64,000 bases of DNA, taken from positions 958,382-1,022,381 of the forward strand of contig CAWGHZ010000004.1 of assembly GCA_963822575.1 (NCBI GenBank), in the 5' to 3' direction. Each line of letters opens with the position of its first letter. The stretch's first letter is position 1. Of the stretch, positions 53,185 to 63,210 are shown one piece after another. Source of the stretch: CAWGHZ01 sp963822575 (GTDB lineage: Bacteria; Pseudomonadota; Alphaproteobacteria; MPNO01; DASWLB01). Below the pieces are notes generated by a model. It saw only the letters and a program-made list of their open reading frames with translations. It did not search any database and was not told the origin of the DNA. The position numbers were made by a program, and so were the translations under genes.

Positions 53185-53289
53185 ATGTCGCCTCTCGGTA
53201 ACCCGAATGTCGCCTCTATGTCGCCCGATGTCGCCTCTATGTCGCCCCGATGTCGCCTCAGAACCCCTTGATTTTCTTAAGATGTCGCC
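53185..53289. repeat. Phased array of seven ATGTCGCC repeats
   Basis: ATGTCGCC occurs at 53185, 53207, 53218, 53228, 53239, 53250 and 53282. The distances are 22, 11, 10, 11, 11 and 32 bases, i.e. about two, one, one, one, one and three helical turns, so all copies face the same side of the DNA. The unit is much too short for CRISPR. The array lies in a 335-bp gap between DUF2062 and the tRNA. It may be a protein-binding array or the orphan end of an IS21/Mu-like element, whose ends carry multiple transposase sites beginning TGT. Confidence 0.75.
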
Positions 53290-53499
53290 TCAAACAGCCC
53301 GAAAATCCGGTTCGCTTGACACCCGGCCTGCCACTCCCAATTCGGGAGCCGCGCCGAACCCGGCCCGGCGCCGCGGCGTTACCGCACGCCAATGCTTTAT
53401 AGGATTTTAGTCATCTTGTCAATCCTGGCCGCGCCGGGCGCTCGCCGGGCACGGTTCGCCATGGCGCTCCGCGGCGGGACGCGCTATCTCTCCCCCCAT

Positions 53500-53575
53500 G
53501 ACCCCATCGTCTAGAGGCCTAGGACACAACCCTTTCAAGGTTGCGACACGGGTTCGAATCCCGTTGGGGTCGCCA
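53500..53575 (+). tRNA. tRNA-Glu (TTC)
   Basis: A complete 76-nt tRNA. The acceptor stem GACCCCA/TGGGGTC is perfect, the anticodon loop CTTTCAA gives TTC, the T arm is ACGGGTTCGAATCCCGT, and the 3' CCA is encoded. The D loop is TCTAGAGGCCTAGGAC, as in other tRNA-Glu genes. Its 3' end is followed at once by AT-richer DNA with the features of an integrated element, so it is the probable attachment site. Confidence 0.97.
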
Positions 53576-53622
53576 ATATTTTCAATATGTTAATGGCTAA
53601 CCTTGGCCAGTTTCTAGGCCTG

Positions 53623-53655
53623 TACGGAAATTCTACGGAAAAGGCGGTGCGGAAA
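53623..53655. repeat. Direct repeats just inside the island edge (possible integrase arm sites)
   Basis: TACGGAAA occurs at 53623-53630 and 53634-53641 (11 bases apart), and TGCGGAAA at 53648-53655. They start about 50 bp inside the tRNA-Glu 3' end. Tyrosine integrases bind short direct repeats (arm sites) at such places. No integrase gene is in the window, so this rests on position and repetition only. Confidence 0.4.
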
Positions 53656-53726
53656 TGGGTGCTATGGTTCTGCTATGGCGCTCAGCGTGATTCGACGCCC
53701 AGCGATGATGTTCCTAAAATGTTCGC

Positions 53727-53968
53727 ATGGCGCGATGGACGGGCGGTCCGATCCGAAGATTGAGTGCCGCCTGCGAGGCACGGCGGACGCTGTGGTTTCT
53801 GTGCCTGAATTGCGGCCATGCCACGCGCGCCGATCCCTGGCGGTTGGCCAGCAAGCTCGGACGCGATTTCACCTTTGGCGAACTACAGGACGGTTACGGT
53901 GCCGGCGGTGCCACGTAAAGCGCCGAGCGGCCGTCGTGGTCGACGATGTGCAGGGGTCTACGAGGTAA
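53727..53968 (+). pseudogene. Small zinc-ribbon protein, frameshifted
   Basis: The first frame gives LWFLCLNCGHATRADPWRLA with a first CxxC, followed by a FTFGELQ. The next frame, from about 53885, gives RLRCRRCHVKRRAAVVVDDV with a second CxxC. Joined by a one-base change they form a short two-CxxC protein of a type common in alphaproteobacterial islands. Frames end at TAA 53918 (first) and TAA 53968 (second). The function is unknown. Confidence 0.55.
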
Positions 53969-54345
53969 ACAGGCGGGTGCGGTGGTCGGCTCGGACCGTG
54001 CACCGGCCTTTGGTGAGCCGGGGGCCTTGCCGGTAAGCCGTAGCCTCTGGGGCCGGAGCGCCGGCTTTCAAAATTCAAAAAAAGGAAAATGCGCGCGTGC
54101 CCTTTGGCGGCATTCGATGCCGAGCGTCGTCACTGCATGCGGCTAACGCAATTTGCTGCGTGCGAGAAGCGGGCGGATTTTGTGGGGTCTGCCGGCTCAA
54201 TGATGGGTGGGATTCCGACCTTCGGCTTCCATGATGCATGCAAAAATCAGCCCAGGCGTGCGCCAACGCGCATTTGGATAAAGTGTGTACAGCGCAGTCA
54301 CTTCGCGAGCGATATCGCCGATTTCGGATGTACCGATCACGTCGA
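53969..54345. other. Island stretch without a supported gene
   Basis: About 380 bases with stops in most frames. A 103-codon frame on the plus strand (54089-54400) has an AAAGGAAA before its ATG but its product is Cys/His/Arg-rich, not family-like, and overlaps the next gene on the other strand. A GC-rich inverted stretch (GGGCCGGAGCGCCGGC) stands at about 54048-54063. I see no RNA gene. Confidence 0.4.
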
Positions 54346-54663
54346 TCAGGGGGACGTCCCTGTCAGCGTTGTAGATAGGTTCCGGACACGTTCTCGATAG
54401 GCCATCGGGAGCTTATCCGCCGCCCTGATCGAAGCGTCCGACATTGCATCGACGCCGTTGGTCCGTCCGTACACGTAAGCAGAGGCTATCGCTTCCATCT
54501 CCGCCTCGCGGTCAGCCTCAGAAAGCCGCATCCAAAGCAAATAGGATTTGTGGGCCTCGGGCGATGCCGCCAGCGCTGTCCCCGGAATTGTGCTCGTGAG
54601 GGTAAGCGCTGTCACCCAAAGGATCGTCACGCTGCAACAGCGCAAGAATGCCTTCGTTCGCAT
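54346..54663 (-). CDS. Small secreted protein of unknown function
   Basis: A 105-residue protein with a signal peptide (MRTKAFLRCCSVTILWVTAL, likely cleavage after ALA near 32). The mature part is helical with a YLLWMRLSEADREAEMEAIA segment and an Arg-rich ADKLPMAYRERVR near the end. ATG 54663 is chosen at the start of the signal peptide; an earlier start at 54684 is in frame. It faces the tRNA. I do not recognise the family. Confidence 0.55.
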   Translation of the reverse strand: MRTKAFLRCCSVTILWVTALTLTSTIPGTALAASPEAHKSYLLWMRLSEADREAEMEAIASAYVYGRTNGVDAMSDASIRAADKLPMAYRERVRNLSTTLTGTSP

Positions 54664-54696
54664 ATCGTCCGCCCCAAGCTTCACTCGGCTGCGAGG

Positions 54697-55313
54697 CTAG
54701 TCGGCACGTGATCGGGCGGCAAGACCATCGGTTAAATCAATCGTCAGCACTTGGCCGGTTTCGAGTGCCTGAGGCGGCCCGATAGCGATATTGACGTGAA
54801 TTTCGGCACCGCGTCCGGTGGCTTGCTGGCCCCATTCGTTTCGGCTGTTCGGGCTGTTCTGTAGCCGACTCAAGCCGCGCGCCAGTCCGTCGATTCGTTC
54901 ATCTTGGCAAGCTTGGCCCTCTGAAACCGCGCCCTCGCCTGGTCGACCAATTCCGCGAAGGCAACATCCGCCTCGAGCCAGCGCGTCACAGTATCTCGGG
55001 AGACCAGCGCCGCACGAGCGGCCACCGTCACCGACATGCCAAGCTCTACGTTCTAAAGAATCGTGGCGACGTTGCCGGGGGTTTTCTTCGTTCGGGCATC
55101 ATCGGTCGAGGGGATGGTTGACGCAACCTCTGTCGGAACGTTCCAACGTTGACGCGCCGGCACGTGCCACCCTTCCGACTTCGCCCTTTTGCTCACGGCC
55201 TGCCGCGTCACGCCATGCGCTTCTGCAATCGCGCTCAGCGTGGACCTGCCTGCCTCCACGGCCGCGCGAGCGGCAATCCATTGGTCGGCGTTGAGCTTAG
55301 CTCGAAACGGCAT
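54697..55313 (-). pseudogene. Helix-turn-helix DNA-binding protein (terminase small-like), broken
   Basis: About 205 codons. The start MPFRAKLNADQWIAARAAVE leads into an HTH, IAEAHGVTRQAVSKRAKSEG. After GNVATIL there is a TAG at 55053-55055, and the same frame continues NVELGMSVTVAARAALVSRD and FAELVDQARARFQRAK to TDWRAA. A one-base change near 54870 then opens RLQNSPNSRNEWGQQATGRG to the TAG at 54697. CAG to TAG would explain the amber. The family resembles phage terminase small subunits and island-borne HTH proteins. Confidence 0.65.
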
Positions 55314-55479
55314 TCGGGAGCTTTGACCGGAAAGTTGCGCTGTACAGTAGATAGTGACTGCACGGAATCCGAACAGGTGGTGGATGTAGCTTTAGCCCGT
55401 CCGAGTTAGGATTTGAAATCGCGTCGGAAAGCCGCTTGCACCAAAGATCACCTCTGGCGAGGCGAAATCCCAGCCGACC

Positions 55480-56103
55480 CTATCGGCCCGCGCTCCCCCA
55501 CCGACGTAATAGCGGTTCGATTGACAGGCACCACGCTGCCTCGGCGCGTTCCTCGGCCGCCTCCCATGCGGCGAGCTTCCGCTCATAGGTCCGCTGCCAC
55601 ATACCCTTTGGGCGCTCGGGCATTGCGGCACCCTCGCCGCCCAGCGCGTAGTTGAGTTTCCGCGCCCGCCGCAACAGCCGATCCGAACGGGTTTCCTTTT
55701 GGCAGCCGTAGACGAGCCCATAGGCGCGACGGCTTGCGAAGCGGCGGCCGCCCAGCGGGAGGTACAGCACGCCGCATCGGTGCTGCCGGTACGGGCAGCG
55801 GAACCACCATCGAGTGCCGCCATAGGGGGGAGTTGTGGTCGTGAGGTTCACGCGGTAGCGCTCTTCGCCATCGTCGCCGTCGCGCGGCGGATGTCGCAGC
55901 TCAAGGAACGGCGCCCATCGGTCGCGCGTGTCCACCAGAAAGGGCACCGTCCATTCTCCGTCGTACGACGAATTGAACGTCATGGACCCCTCGCCGAGAA
56001 TGCCCATGCGCAGCGTGCGCAGCGACCGCACTGAAAATCTCAGGCTCACCGTCGCCTCAATTGACGCCCGCCCACCGTACCGCCCCGAACCATTTCCACC
56101 CAT
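55480..56103 (-). CDS. Hypothetical island protein (GGNGSGR start)
   Basis: A 207-residue protein beginning MGGNGSGRYGGRASIE, the pattern of a family of mobile-element proteins in alphaproteobacteria. It has beta-rich middle parts, a possible zinc-binding group (RCPYRQHRCGVLYLPLGGRR) and a basic C-terminal helix (SDRLLRRARKLNYAL, then MWQRTYERKLAAWEAAEER). The start ATG 56103 is preferred to a longer frame to 56286, which overlaps the promoter side of the restriction gene. It appears to be intact, unlike most neighbours. The function is unknown. Confidence 0.65.
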   Translation of the reverse strand: MGGNGSGRYGGRASIEATVSLRFSVRSLRTLRMGILGEGSMTFNSSYDGEWTVPFLVDTRDRWAPFLELRHPPRDGDDGEERYRVNLTTTTPPYGGTRWWFRCPYRQHRCGVLYLPLGGRRFASRRAYGLVYGCQKETRSDRLLRRARKLNYALGGEGAAMPERPKGMWQRTYERKLAAWEAAEERAEAAWCLSIEPLLRRWGSAGR

Positions 56104-56278
56104 ATCCGCCCGCCTATTTTCGAATTCAATTGAAAAATCTGAACCCACCTTCTCCGCCCATATTGGTCGCTCACCAAGGTTCGAGAAGGACATGGCAAGG
56201 CCGATTTTGCCGTGCCCCAATTTACGTGCTTCGGTATAAGGGACCGTCCCGCATCGGCCGTTAGAGAGGGGGCTGCCG

Positions 56279-59200
56279 GTGGCCAACGGCGAAGTCGCGA
56301 CGCGGCTGTTGCAGACCTACGCGCATCGGATACGCGAGCTGCGCCGCGCCGACCCGAACGTGTCCGAGCCGGCTCTTGCGCCGGCCTTCCAGGATTTGAT
56401 CCAAGGCATCATTGGTGGCATACCGGCAGCGCAAAACCTTGTCGTAGTCCCCGAATTTCGCAACCCGGGCGTTGGGCGACCAGATATCGCGCTGGTGCGT
56501 CAGGGCACCCCTCCGCGGGCGTTCGTTGAGCTGAAGGCGCCGGGGAAGCCGGCCGATCCCACGCGCTGGCGCGGTCACGACAAGCGGCAGTACGAGCGAT
56601 TTCGCGAACTGGCATGCTGGAGCACGTGCAATTTCTCGGAGTTCCTGCTGTTCGCCCGCGGAGAGGAGGGTGACTGGGCGCTTGTCGTCCCGGAACGCTG
56701 CCTTCGCCCGGACCAGGATGATGCGCGCGCTGACCCAGCCATCGCCGACCACGACCCCGCGGCGTTTCTCCGCCTAGTCGAGCGGCTTGTTCGTTGGCGG
56801 AGAGAAGCACCGGCAGCCCGCGATGCGGCGCATCTCGCGACGTTGCTTGCCCACTCTGCACAACTGGTGCGCGGCATCGTCCGCGAGCGGTTGGCAGAAC
56901 TACACCAGCAAGCGCAGCCGCGGCATGCGCTCCTCCAAGTTCGGCAGGAGTTCCGCGACGTGCTGTACGCGCACCCGAGGCGGGCGGATACTCTGCAAGA
57001 GACTTCGACGAGTGTTCTCAGCCGCCTTCGCGCAGACGCTCGCGTTCGGGCTTCTGCTGGTGCGCGAGGGGACGGGCGAAGCTGTCGGATCGGCCTCCTG
57101 GCAGCACATGCCGGCGGAACATCCGCTGATGCAAACCGCGCTGCGCGTGTTCAGCCAGGACGAAGTCGTGCGGGACGTTGGCATCGGCTTCGATGTCATG
57201 TGCGACACCGTCAACAGCTTCGCGCAGGCAATCCTCGCCGTACCATCGGGCGGACGTGATCCGATCCTCTACTTCTACGAGGACTTCCTGCGGACATTCG
57301 ATCCGGAGGCACGCGAAAAATTCGGCGTGTACTACACCCCCGTCGAGGTGGTGCGCTACATGGTCGGCATGTCGAGCACGCGGTGCGCGTGAACCTTGCA
57401 ACGGAGGGGCTGCGTGATCGGAGCGTCACCATCCTCGATCCCGCGGCCGGGACGGGCACATTTCTCCTCGGCATCGCCGAACGCGTTCGCGAACAGGTCG
57501 GCACACGAAGGCGGCGACGGGATGGCGGCGCTCGCGCTGCAAGACCTTGCGTCTCGCATGTTCGGCTTTGAGCTGCTGGTCGGGCCTTATGCGGTATCCC
57601 CACTATCGGCTGCACCACGCTCTGCGCCGCCCTCGCCCCGGCGGGGGGTGGAGCCCCCCGAGACTGCAACGCCTCCGGCGTCTACCTCACGGACACCCTC
57701 GCCCAGCCCGGGGCGGCCGCCCCGGCCGGTCCGTTAGGGTTCGTCTCCGAGGGCATCGCAGACGAGAGACGGCAGGCGAACAGGATCAAGGCCGAGCAAC
57801 CGATCCTGGCGATCATCGGCAACCCGCCCTATCGCCGTCTAGAGGAGGGCGAGAACCGGACGCTGGTGGGCGACTGGATGGACGGGGTGTGGGACGATCT
57901 GAAGGCGCCCGTACGGGAACGCGGGTCAGGGCAATCGACTCAACACCTTTCCCGAGCTGTCTGTGGCGTTCTGGCGTTGGGCGATCTGGAAGCTGTTTAG
58001 AGTCCGAGAACGCACCCGGCCGCGGCGTCGTGGCGTTCATCTCCGAACCGAGGAAGTACGGGTGGCCCTACGCGGGATTGCGCAAGATGATGCGCGAGCG
58101 TTTCGACCACATCGAGATCATCGACCTCCGGGGAGATGCACGACGCGGCGAGCGCGCGGGCGTGGACGCCGATCAGGGAGTGTTCAAAATAATGGTGGGA
58201 ACCGCGATCACCCTTGCCATCGCCGATGGCAGCAAGGCCGAGGGCAAGGCCGCCGAAGTCCACTACCAGGACAGCTGGCGGGAGGGGCTCTTCCCGCGCG
58301 GCGCGAAGCTGGCGTGGCTTCTGGAGAGGGCCGAGAACGGCATGTTATCCGACCCTGTCGTGGTCGAACGCGACCTGCTCGATGACATGAGGCCGAAGCC
58401 CTTCGAGAACGAAACGCTCGTGTCGCTGGTCGACTGTTTCAATTTTAAGTCGTCAGGTGTCGAAACGACCCGTGACGAGCTGGCATATGATGTTACTGGT
58501 GAGCGGCTCGCCAACAAGATCCAAACTTTTCTCCGACTGCCACCGGATGAAGCTGCGCGAGCCTTCTATTCGCAGTCGCGCAAGGCCGCATTCGCCGTCG
58601 CTCGTGCTTTGCCATTCGAGGCCACCAAGATATGTGCTGCTGGCTACCGACCCCTAGACCGCCGCGCGCTATACAATCAACGCGGTTACGTCGATTGGCC
58701 GCGCCCTAAACTGCAAGCGGTTTGGGGCCACAGCAATGTGGCGATCATGGCCATGCCAAACGGTACCGCGGGCGGGCCGGGCTGCTGGTGTCATGCGCTC
58801 CTGCCGGACCGTCACGCGTTCCGCGGAAGCTACGGCGGTTACGCCTTTCCATTTTACGACCGGCGGCCGGGACAAGGACCGATCAACCTGAAGGCCGAAC
58901 TCATCGAGGCGCTGAACGCGGCACATGGCGCAACGGTTGGCCCTCAGGAGGTGTTCGATGCAATCCTGTGCCTGTTGTCGGCGCAGTCGTACACGCTCCG
59001 TTTCGCCGAAGACCTGGAGGACGTGTTCCCACATGTCTGCCCTTCCCCGCAAGCGAGGAGACCTTTCGGCGAGCTGCCGCGCTGGGACGTGAAATCCGGG
59101 CTGTCGAAACCTTCGAGCGACCGGCCGGCGAAGCCTATCGGCCGGCGGCGTTCGTGCGCGTGATGACCGAACCGCGCGGTCCTGTCGCACCGGTTGACTA

Positions 59201-59499
59201 CGAGGCGGGCGAGGTCGTCCTGTGCGGCGACGGGTCCGGCCGGATCACCGGGCTGCCGCGTCACGTGTGGGAGTTCGCGGTGAGCGGGTACCGCCTTGTG
59301 CCGCACTGGCTGGAGGCTCGGGTTGGACTGCCGGCCGACCTCGCACTGGTGCAGGAGCTGCGCGACATCTGTGCGCAAAATCGCCGAATTGGTTAGTCTG
59401 TTCGGCGAAGCCGATGCCGTTCTGGAGGCGACCTTGGAGGCGACGCTGACGCGCGAGGTGCTGGACGTCGAGCCTGGAGAGCAGGACGCTGATGATTGA
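56279..59499 (+). pseudogene. Type ISP-like restriction-modification enzyme (nuclease + N6-adenine methylase), multiply frameshifted
   Basis: One original gene of about 1,070 codons now in pieces. The N-terminal part has a PD-(D/E)xK-like nuclease (GRPDIALV, then FVELKAP, residues 68-86). Further on come YFYEDFLRTFDPEAREKFGV, methylase motif I DPAAGTG (57437-57457), motif IV NPPY (57821-57832), then GVVAFIS, FDHIEIIDLRGD, and a C-terminal GYRPLDRRALYNQRG target-recognition part. The frame changes near 57010, 57370, 57505, 57600-57690, 57930, 58010, 59040 and 59380. A helicase domain is lacking, so it is a type ISP/IIG relative. Confidence 0.75.
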
Positions 59500-59795
59500 C
59501 GAACCGGACCTGTTCGGCCACAGCCCGGCGCAGGGCAGCCTGTTCGGCGCCGGTGACAAGCGCATGCAGGCGCCGAGCCAACGCCACCTGCCCGATCCCG
59601 ATGCGGTTCGGCTGCGCCTCAAGGCCGTGCTTGAAAAGGCCCGTACGGCAAATAGGATGCCATGGTCGGAGCGCGACGCGCGCATGTGGCAGACTGTTTT
59701 CCCGAACATGGCGAAGTGGCTTAGGGATGGAAGAAGGCGCTCAGCTAACGTTCGAGTTCGCTCAAGAGATGGAGCGCTTGCAGCAAGCGGCGTAG
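59492..59795 (+). pseudogene. Small protein downstream of the methylase, frameshifted
   Basis: Starts MIDEPDLFGHSPAQGSLFGA, then SQRHLPDPDAVRLRLKAVLE and MPWSERDARMWQTVFPNMAK. At about 59725 it changes frame to MEEGAQLTFEFAQEMERLQQ, which ends at 59795. Joined, it is about 100 residues of a family that usually follows ISP-type methylase genes in alphaproteobacterial islands; the start overlaps the methylase end. It may be an accessory subunit. The function is unknown. Confidence 0.6.
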
Positions 59796-59803
59796 CCGCA
59801 GCG

Positions 59804-60157
59804 CTAGTCGGCCGCAGTCATTTCAGCATAAGAAGGTACTCGCCGATCGTGCTTCGGCAGCGGTCGAGCCCCTTGGGGAAACGCCAACGCTCGGAACTGC
59901 TCAATGAGGCTCCGTTCCTGAGACGCTGAAAACCGCCCGGTCATCCTTTCGAGCGCTTCCGGCTCCGGTTCGAACCGCACCGAACGGGCATCCGCAAGCT
60001 CGCCAACTCGCCGCCGAAGCACCGCTGGAAAACCGCGAGAAACCGGTTGTACCAATCCTCGAATGCGGGGGTCAAAAAATCCGCCTGCTCGCAACCCTTC
60101 AATTTCGTCGCGCAATGCGGTAAGGACTTGCCGGCAGTCGCTCGCGGCCAACTCCAC
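59804..60157 (-). CDS. Hypothetical protein with two apparently compensating frameshifts
   Basis: The frame from GTG 60157, five bases before the purM stop, gives 117 residues: VLTALRDEIEGLRAGGFFDP at one end and FEPEPEALERMTGRFSASQE with LIEQFRALAFPQG at the other. Between them (about 59975-60060) the open frame reads low-complexity Arg/Val-rich text, while the neighbouring frame reads a more protein-like DWYNRFLAVFQRCFGGELAS. Two opposite one-base shifts would explain this. Coupled to purM. The function is unknown. Confidence 0.45.
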   Translation of the reverse strand: MELAASDCRQVLTALRDEIEGLRAGGFFDPRIRGLVQPVSRGFPAVLRRRVGELADARSVRFEPEPEALERMTGRFSASQERSLIEQFRALAFPQGARPLPKHDRRVPSYAEMTAAD

Positions 60158-60161
60158 CGTG

Positions 60162-61315
<1,154 letters not shown>

Positions 61316-61603
61316 CGACTATCCCCTCGGCAGTATAACGCGCTTGCACCCCGCCGTTGCATACAGAGGCGGCTTCGGGGTTGCCCAGCGCACTTCGGTG
61401 CCTCGCGTTCCATTATTGTGGGTCGCCCCCGCCGGAGCCTCAAGATATTGTGCCCCCGACCACAAATTCGCATTTTCTGCCGAACTAACGCACGCCTGTC
61501 AAGGCGACACGATACCGCCAGACTACGATCTTGTGGATTCGGTGTCCGTAGTCGTCGCCCGCCCGCTCCCCCACCCCAGCCAAAGCCGCCTCCATGGTAA
61601 CTA

Positions 61604-62173
61604 TTAGCGGTCCATCCGAGAACCGACGCGATACCTTCGTTCGAGCCCGACGGGTGCCGAAGCGGCCCGAAAATCAGGCTCTCGGTTCTCAAGCGGTCCC
61701 GTCCGGGACACCAATGGGATCGTGCGGAAACCGGAGATTTGGATTTTCTGCCAGTCGCCGTGGGCGGCCTCCAATGGTTCCAGTCGCGCGTCGCAATTGC
61801 GCCGTTGACGGACTGGTCGGTCACCGCCCATTCGGTCGCGCGCCGACCGTACCATCGCCCGCGGCGCGTCACACGGATCGAACCCCTTCGCCTCAAGCTC
61901 GGCGAACGCGCGTTGGGCGGTCGCCTTGCCGATGCCGAGCAACCGCGCGGCCTCGTCCAGGCTAAGGGTGAGCCGGCCATTGTTCGACCCGTTGAACCGG
62001 CAGCGCAGTTCGACCCATACCTTGACGGCCGGGCCGCTCATGCTGCGCCATGCGGCGCTCTGCGCCACGCCGTAGGGCAACACAAAATACTGTCCGCCCT
62101 CACCGCGCCCCTTCTTGTCCAGCTTCCGTCGCTGTCGCTTGGCCAATGCCCGCCCGCCCGATTTCGTTGCCAT
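61604..62173 (-). pseudogene. Winged-helix island protein, frameshifted twice
   Basis: A replication/regulation-type HTH protein: GRGEGGQYFVLPYGVAQSAA, SGPAVKVWVELRCRFNGSNN, and SLDEAARLLGIGKATAQRAF. After AELEAKGF (about 61880) the right text, IRVTRRGRWYGRRATEWAVT, is in another frame; around 61765 it seems to return to the first frame (DWQKIQISGFRTIPLVSRTG) and ends at 61604. The family is common in alphaproteobacterial islands. Its start is ATG 62173. The role could be plasmid-like initiation or regulation. Confidence 0.6.
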
Positions 62174-62279
62174 CTACGCGCGCGCGTAAACTCACCTTCT
62201 TGAATGCATCGCTGCTAGCTTGGGATGTTCCCTTGGGCTGTTTGTGCAAGCTCATTGCCTTGCTACCTCCGCCAAGACA

Positions 62280-62639
62280 CTAGGGCTTGCGTCCCTGCAG
62301 GCACTGAGCTTGCGGCGCGGGGTCGGCGTCCGCTGCTTGCGGCACGCTGGCGGGGTCGGGGTAGCTGACTTGGTAGTGGTTCACCTGGTTCATGCCATCG
62401 GGTCGCTGGCGCCGCCAAACGGTGAGATACCGGAGCCGCTCTAGCTTCCGCACGTGGTATTGAACGCCTTGGCGGCTTAGCCCAATTTTGTGCGCGACGG
62501 TGACGGTGGCAGGAAAACAGATGCCGTCCTTGTCGGCGTACATGCAAAAAGCGGCCAAAACGCGCAACGTCTCCGGACTCACTCGCGCATCGCATACGGC
62601 CGCCGACGGCAAGCGCGAGAAGTTCCCACCCTTAGCCAT
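62280..62639 (-). CDS. Winged-helix DNA-binding protein
   Basis: A 119-residue protein with a helix-turn-helix of the type found in plasmid/phage replication proteins: CFPATVTVAHKIGLSRQGVQ and YHVRKLERLRYLTVWRRQRP. The beginning MAKGGNFSRLPSAAVCDARV and FCMYADKDGICF fit the family. ATG 62639 is preferred; 62660 is also in frame. It overlaps the end of the next upstream gene by 8 bases, so they are coupled. Confidence 0.65.
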   Translation of the reverse strand: MAKGGNFSRLPSAAVCDARVSPETLRVLAAFCMYADKDGICFPATVTVAHKIGLSRQGVQYHVRKLERLRYLTVWRRQRPDGMNQVNHYQVSYPDPASVPQAADADPAPQAQCLQGRKP

Positions 62640-62888
62640 TGGCAGCCTCCCGCCATTCACGGTACGTCGGTTCTAAGGCGTTCAGGGCGCATTGGCCCTC
62701 AGGGGATAGCGCGATACCCTTTTCGCGGAGAACCCGCCTCAGAACGGCTGTGGTGGACGCCACGAAGGCAACCGCTTGCCACTTGGTCGCGCCCCGATGG
62801 TTGCGGGCGTGTAAAATGATCCATTGTAGATCGTCGGCGGCGAGCGCCCAACGTTCCGCTAGGCGCAATGGCTCTTGTGCGATTCCAT
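62632..62888 (-). CDS. Small hypothetical island protein
   Basis: About 80 residues: LRLAERWALAADDLQWIILH, AVAFVASTTAVLRRVLREKG and ALEPTYREWREAANG. The DDLQWIL-type motif followed by a YxxSTxxxLxR-like helix recurs in alphaproteobacterial islands. The likely ATG (62886-62888) is one base out of frame with the body, and the open frame instead runs on to 63135 through another gene; so a frameshift near the start is likely. It leads into the HTH gene at 62639. Unknown function. Confidence 0.45.
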
Positions 62889-62933
62889 CGTTCCGGCCCC
62901 GCCTGCCACGGCAACGCGCGGTGAGGGCGAGTG

Positions 62934-63135
62934 TCACCGTCCATCGATCCCCCCGAGCCCTGCGGCTTCGGCAATGAGGCGCGCACAAGACTGCGAGATG
63001 TTCGGGCCAGCGTTGTCGCACCCATCGCACGTGGTACGGCGGCGGATTTACGGACCTTCGGGCTTCGGCCCAGACAAACAGATCAAGCTGATTGGCGGCG
63101 GCATTGCATGCGTGACGGCGTGAACGTATCTTCAT
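62934..63135 (-). pseudogene. Small basic hypothetical protein, frameshifted
   Basis: MKIRSRRHACNAAANQLDLF and YHVRWVRQRWPEHLAVLCA occur in the first frame. At about 62985 the neighbouring frame gives ARLIAEAAGLGGIDG and stops at TGA 62934. Joined, it makes about 67 residues, the usual length of this small basic family in islands (QLDLF near the start, an IAEAAG helix at the end). A one-base indel explains the break. Confidence 0.5.
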
Positions 63136-63210
63136 CGGGCAAGTCCTGGTCAGGGATGAGCAATCGCATTGCCCCGGCGGCCGTTCGCGCGACCGTCGGG
63201 GTTTTCGCGT

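Noticed and set aside
53185..53289. The ATGTCGCC array as a CRISPR
   Set aside because: The unit is 8 bases and the spacing 10-32; CRISPR repeats are 23-50 bases with spacers of similar length, and no cas gene is present.
54089..54400. A 103-codon frame with an AAAGGAAA before its ATG
   Set aside because: The product is not family-like, the frame overlaps the secreted-protein gene on the other strand, and the codon use is unlike its neighbours.
16913..55055. Amber readthrough or recoding of TAG as Gln
   Set aside because: Two in-frame TAGs stand where Gln would fit (16913 and 55053), but many good genes of this window end in TAG (for example the first gene at 501, pdxH, purM), so TAG is an ordinary stop here.
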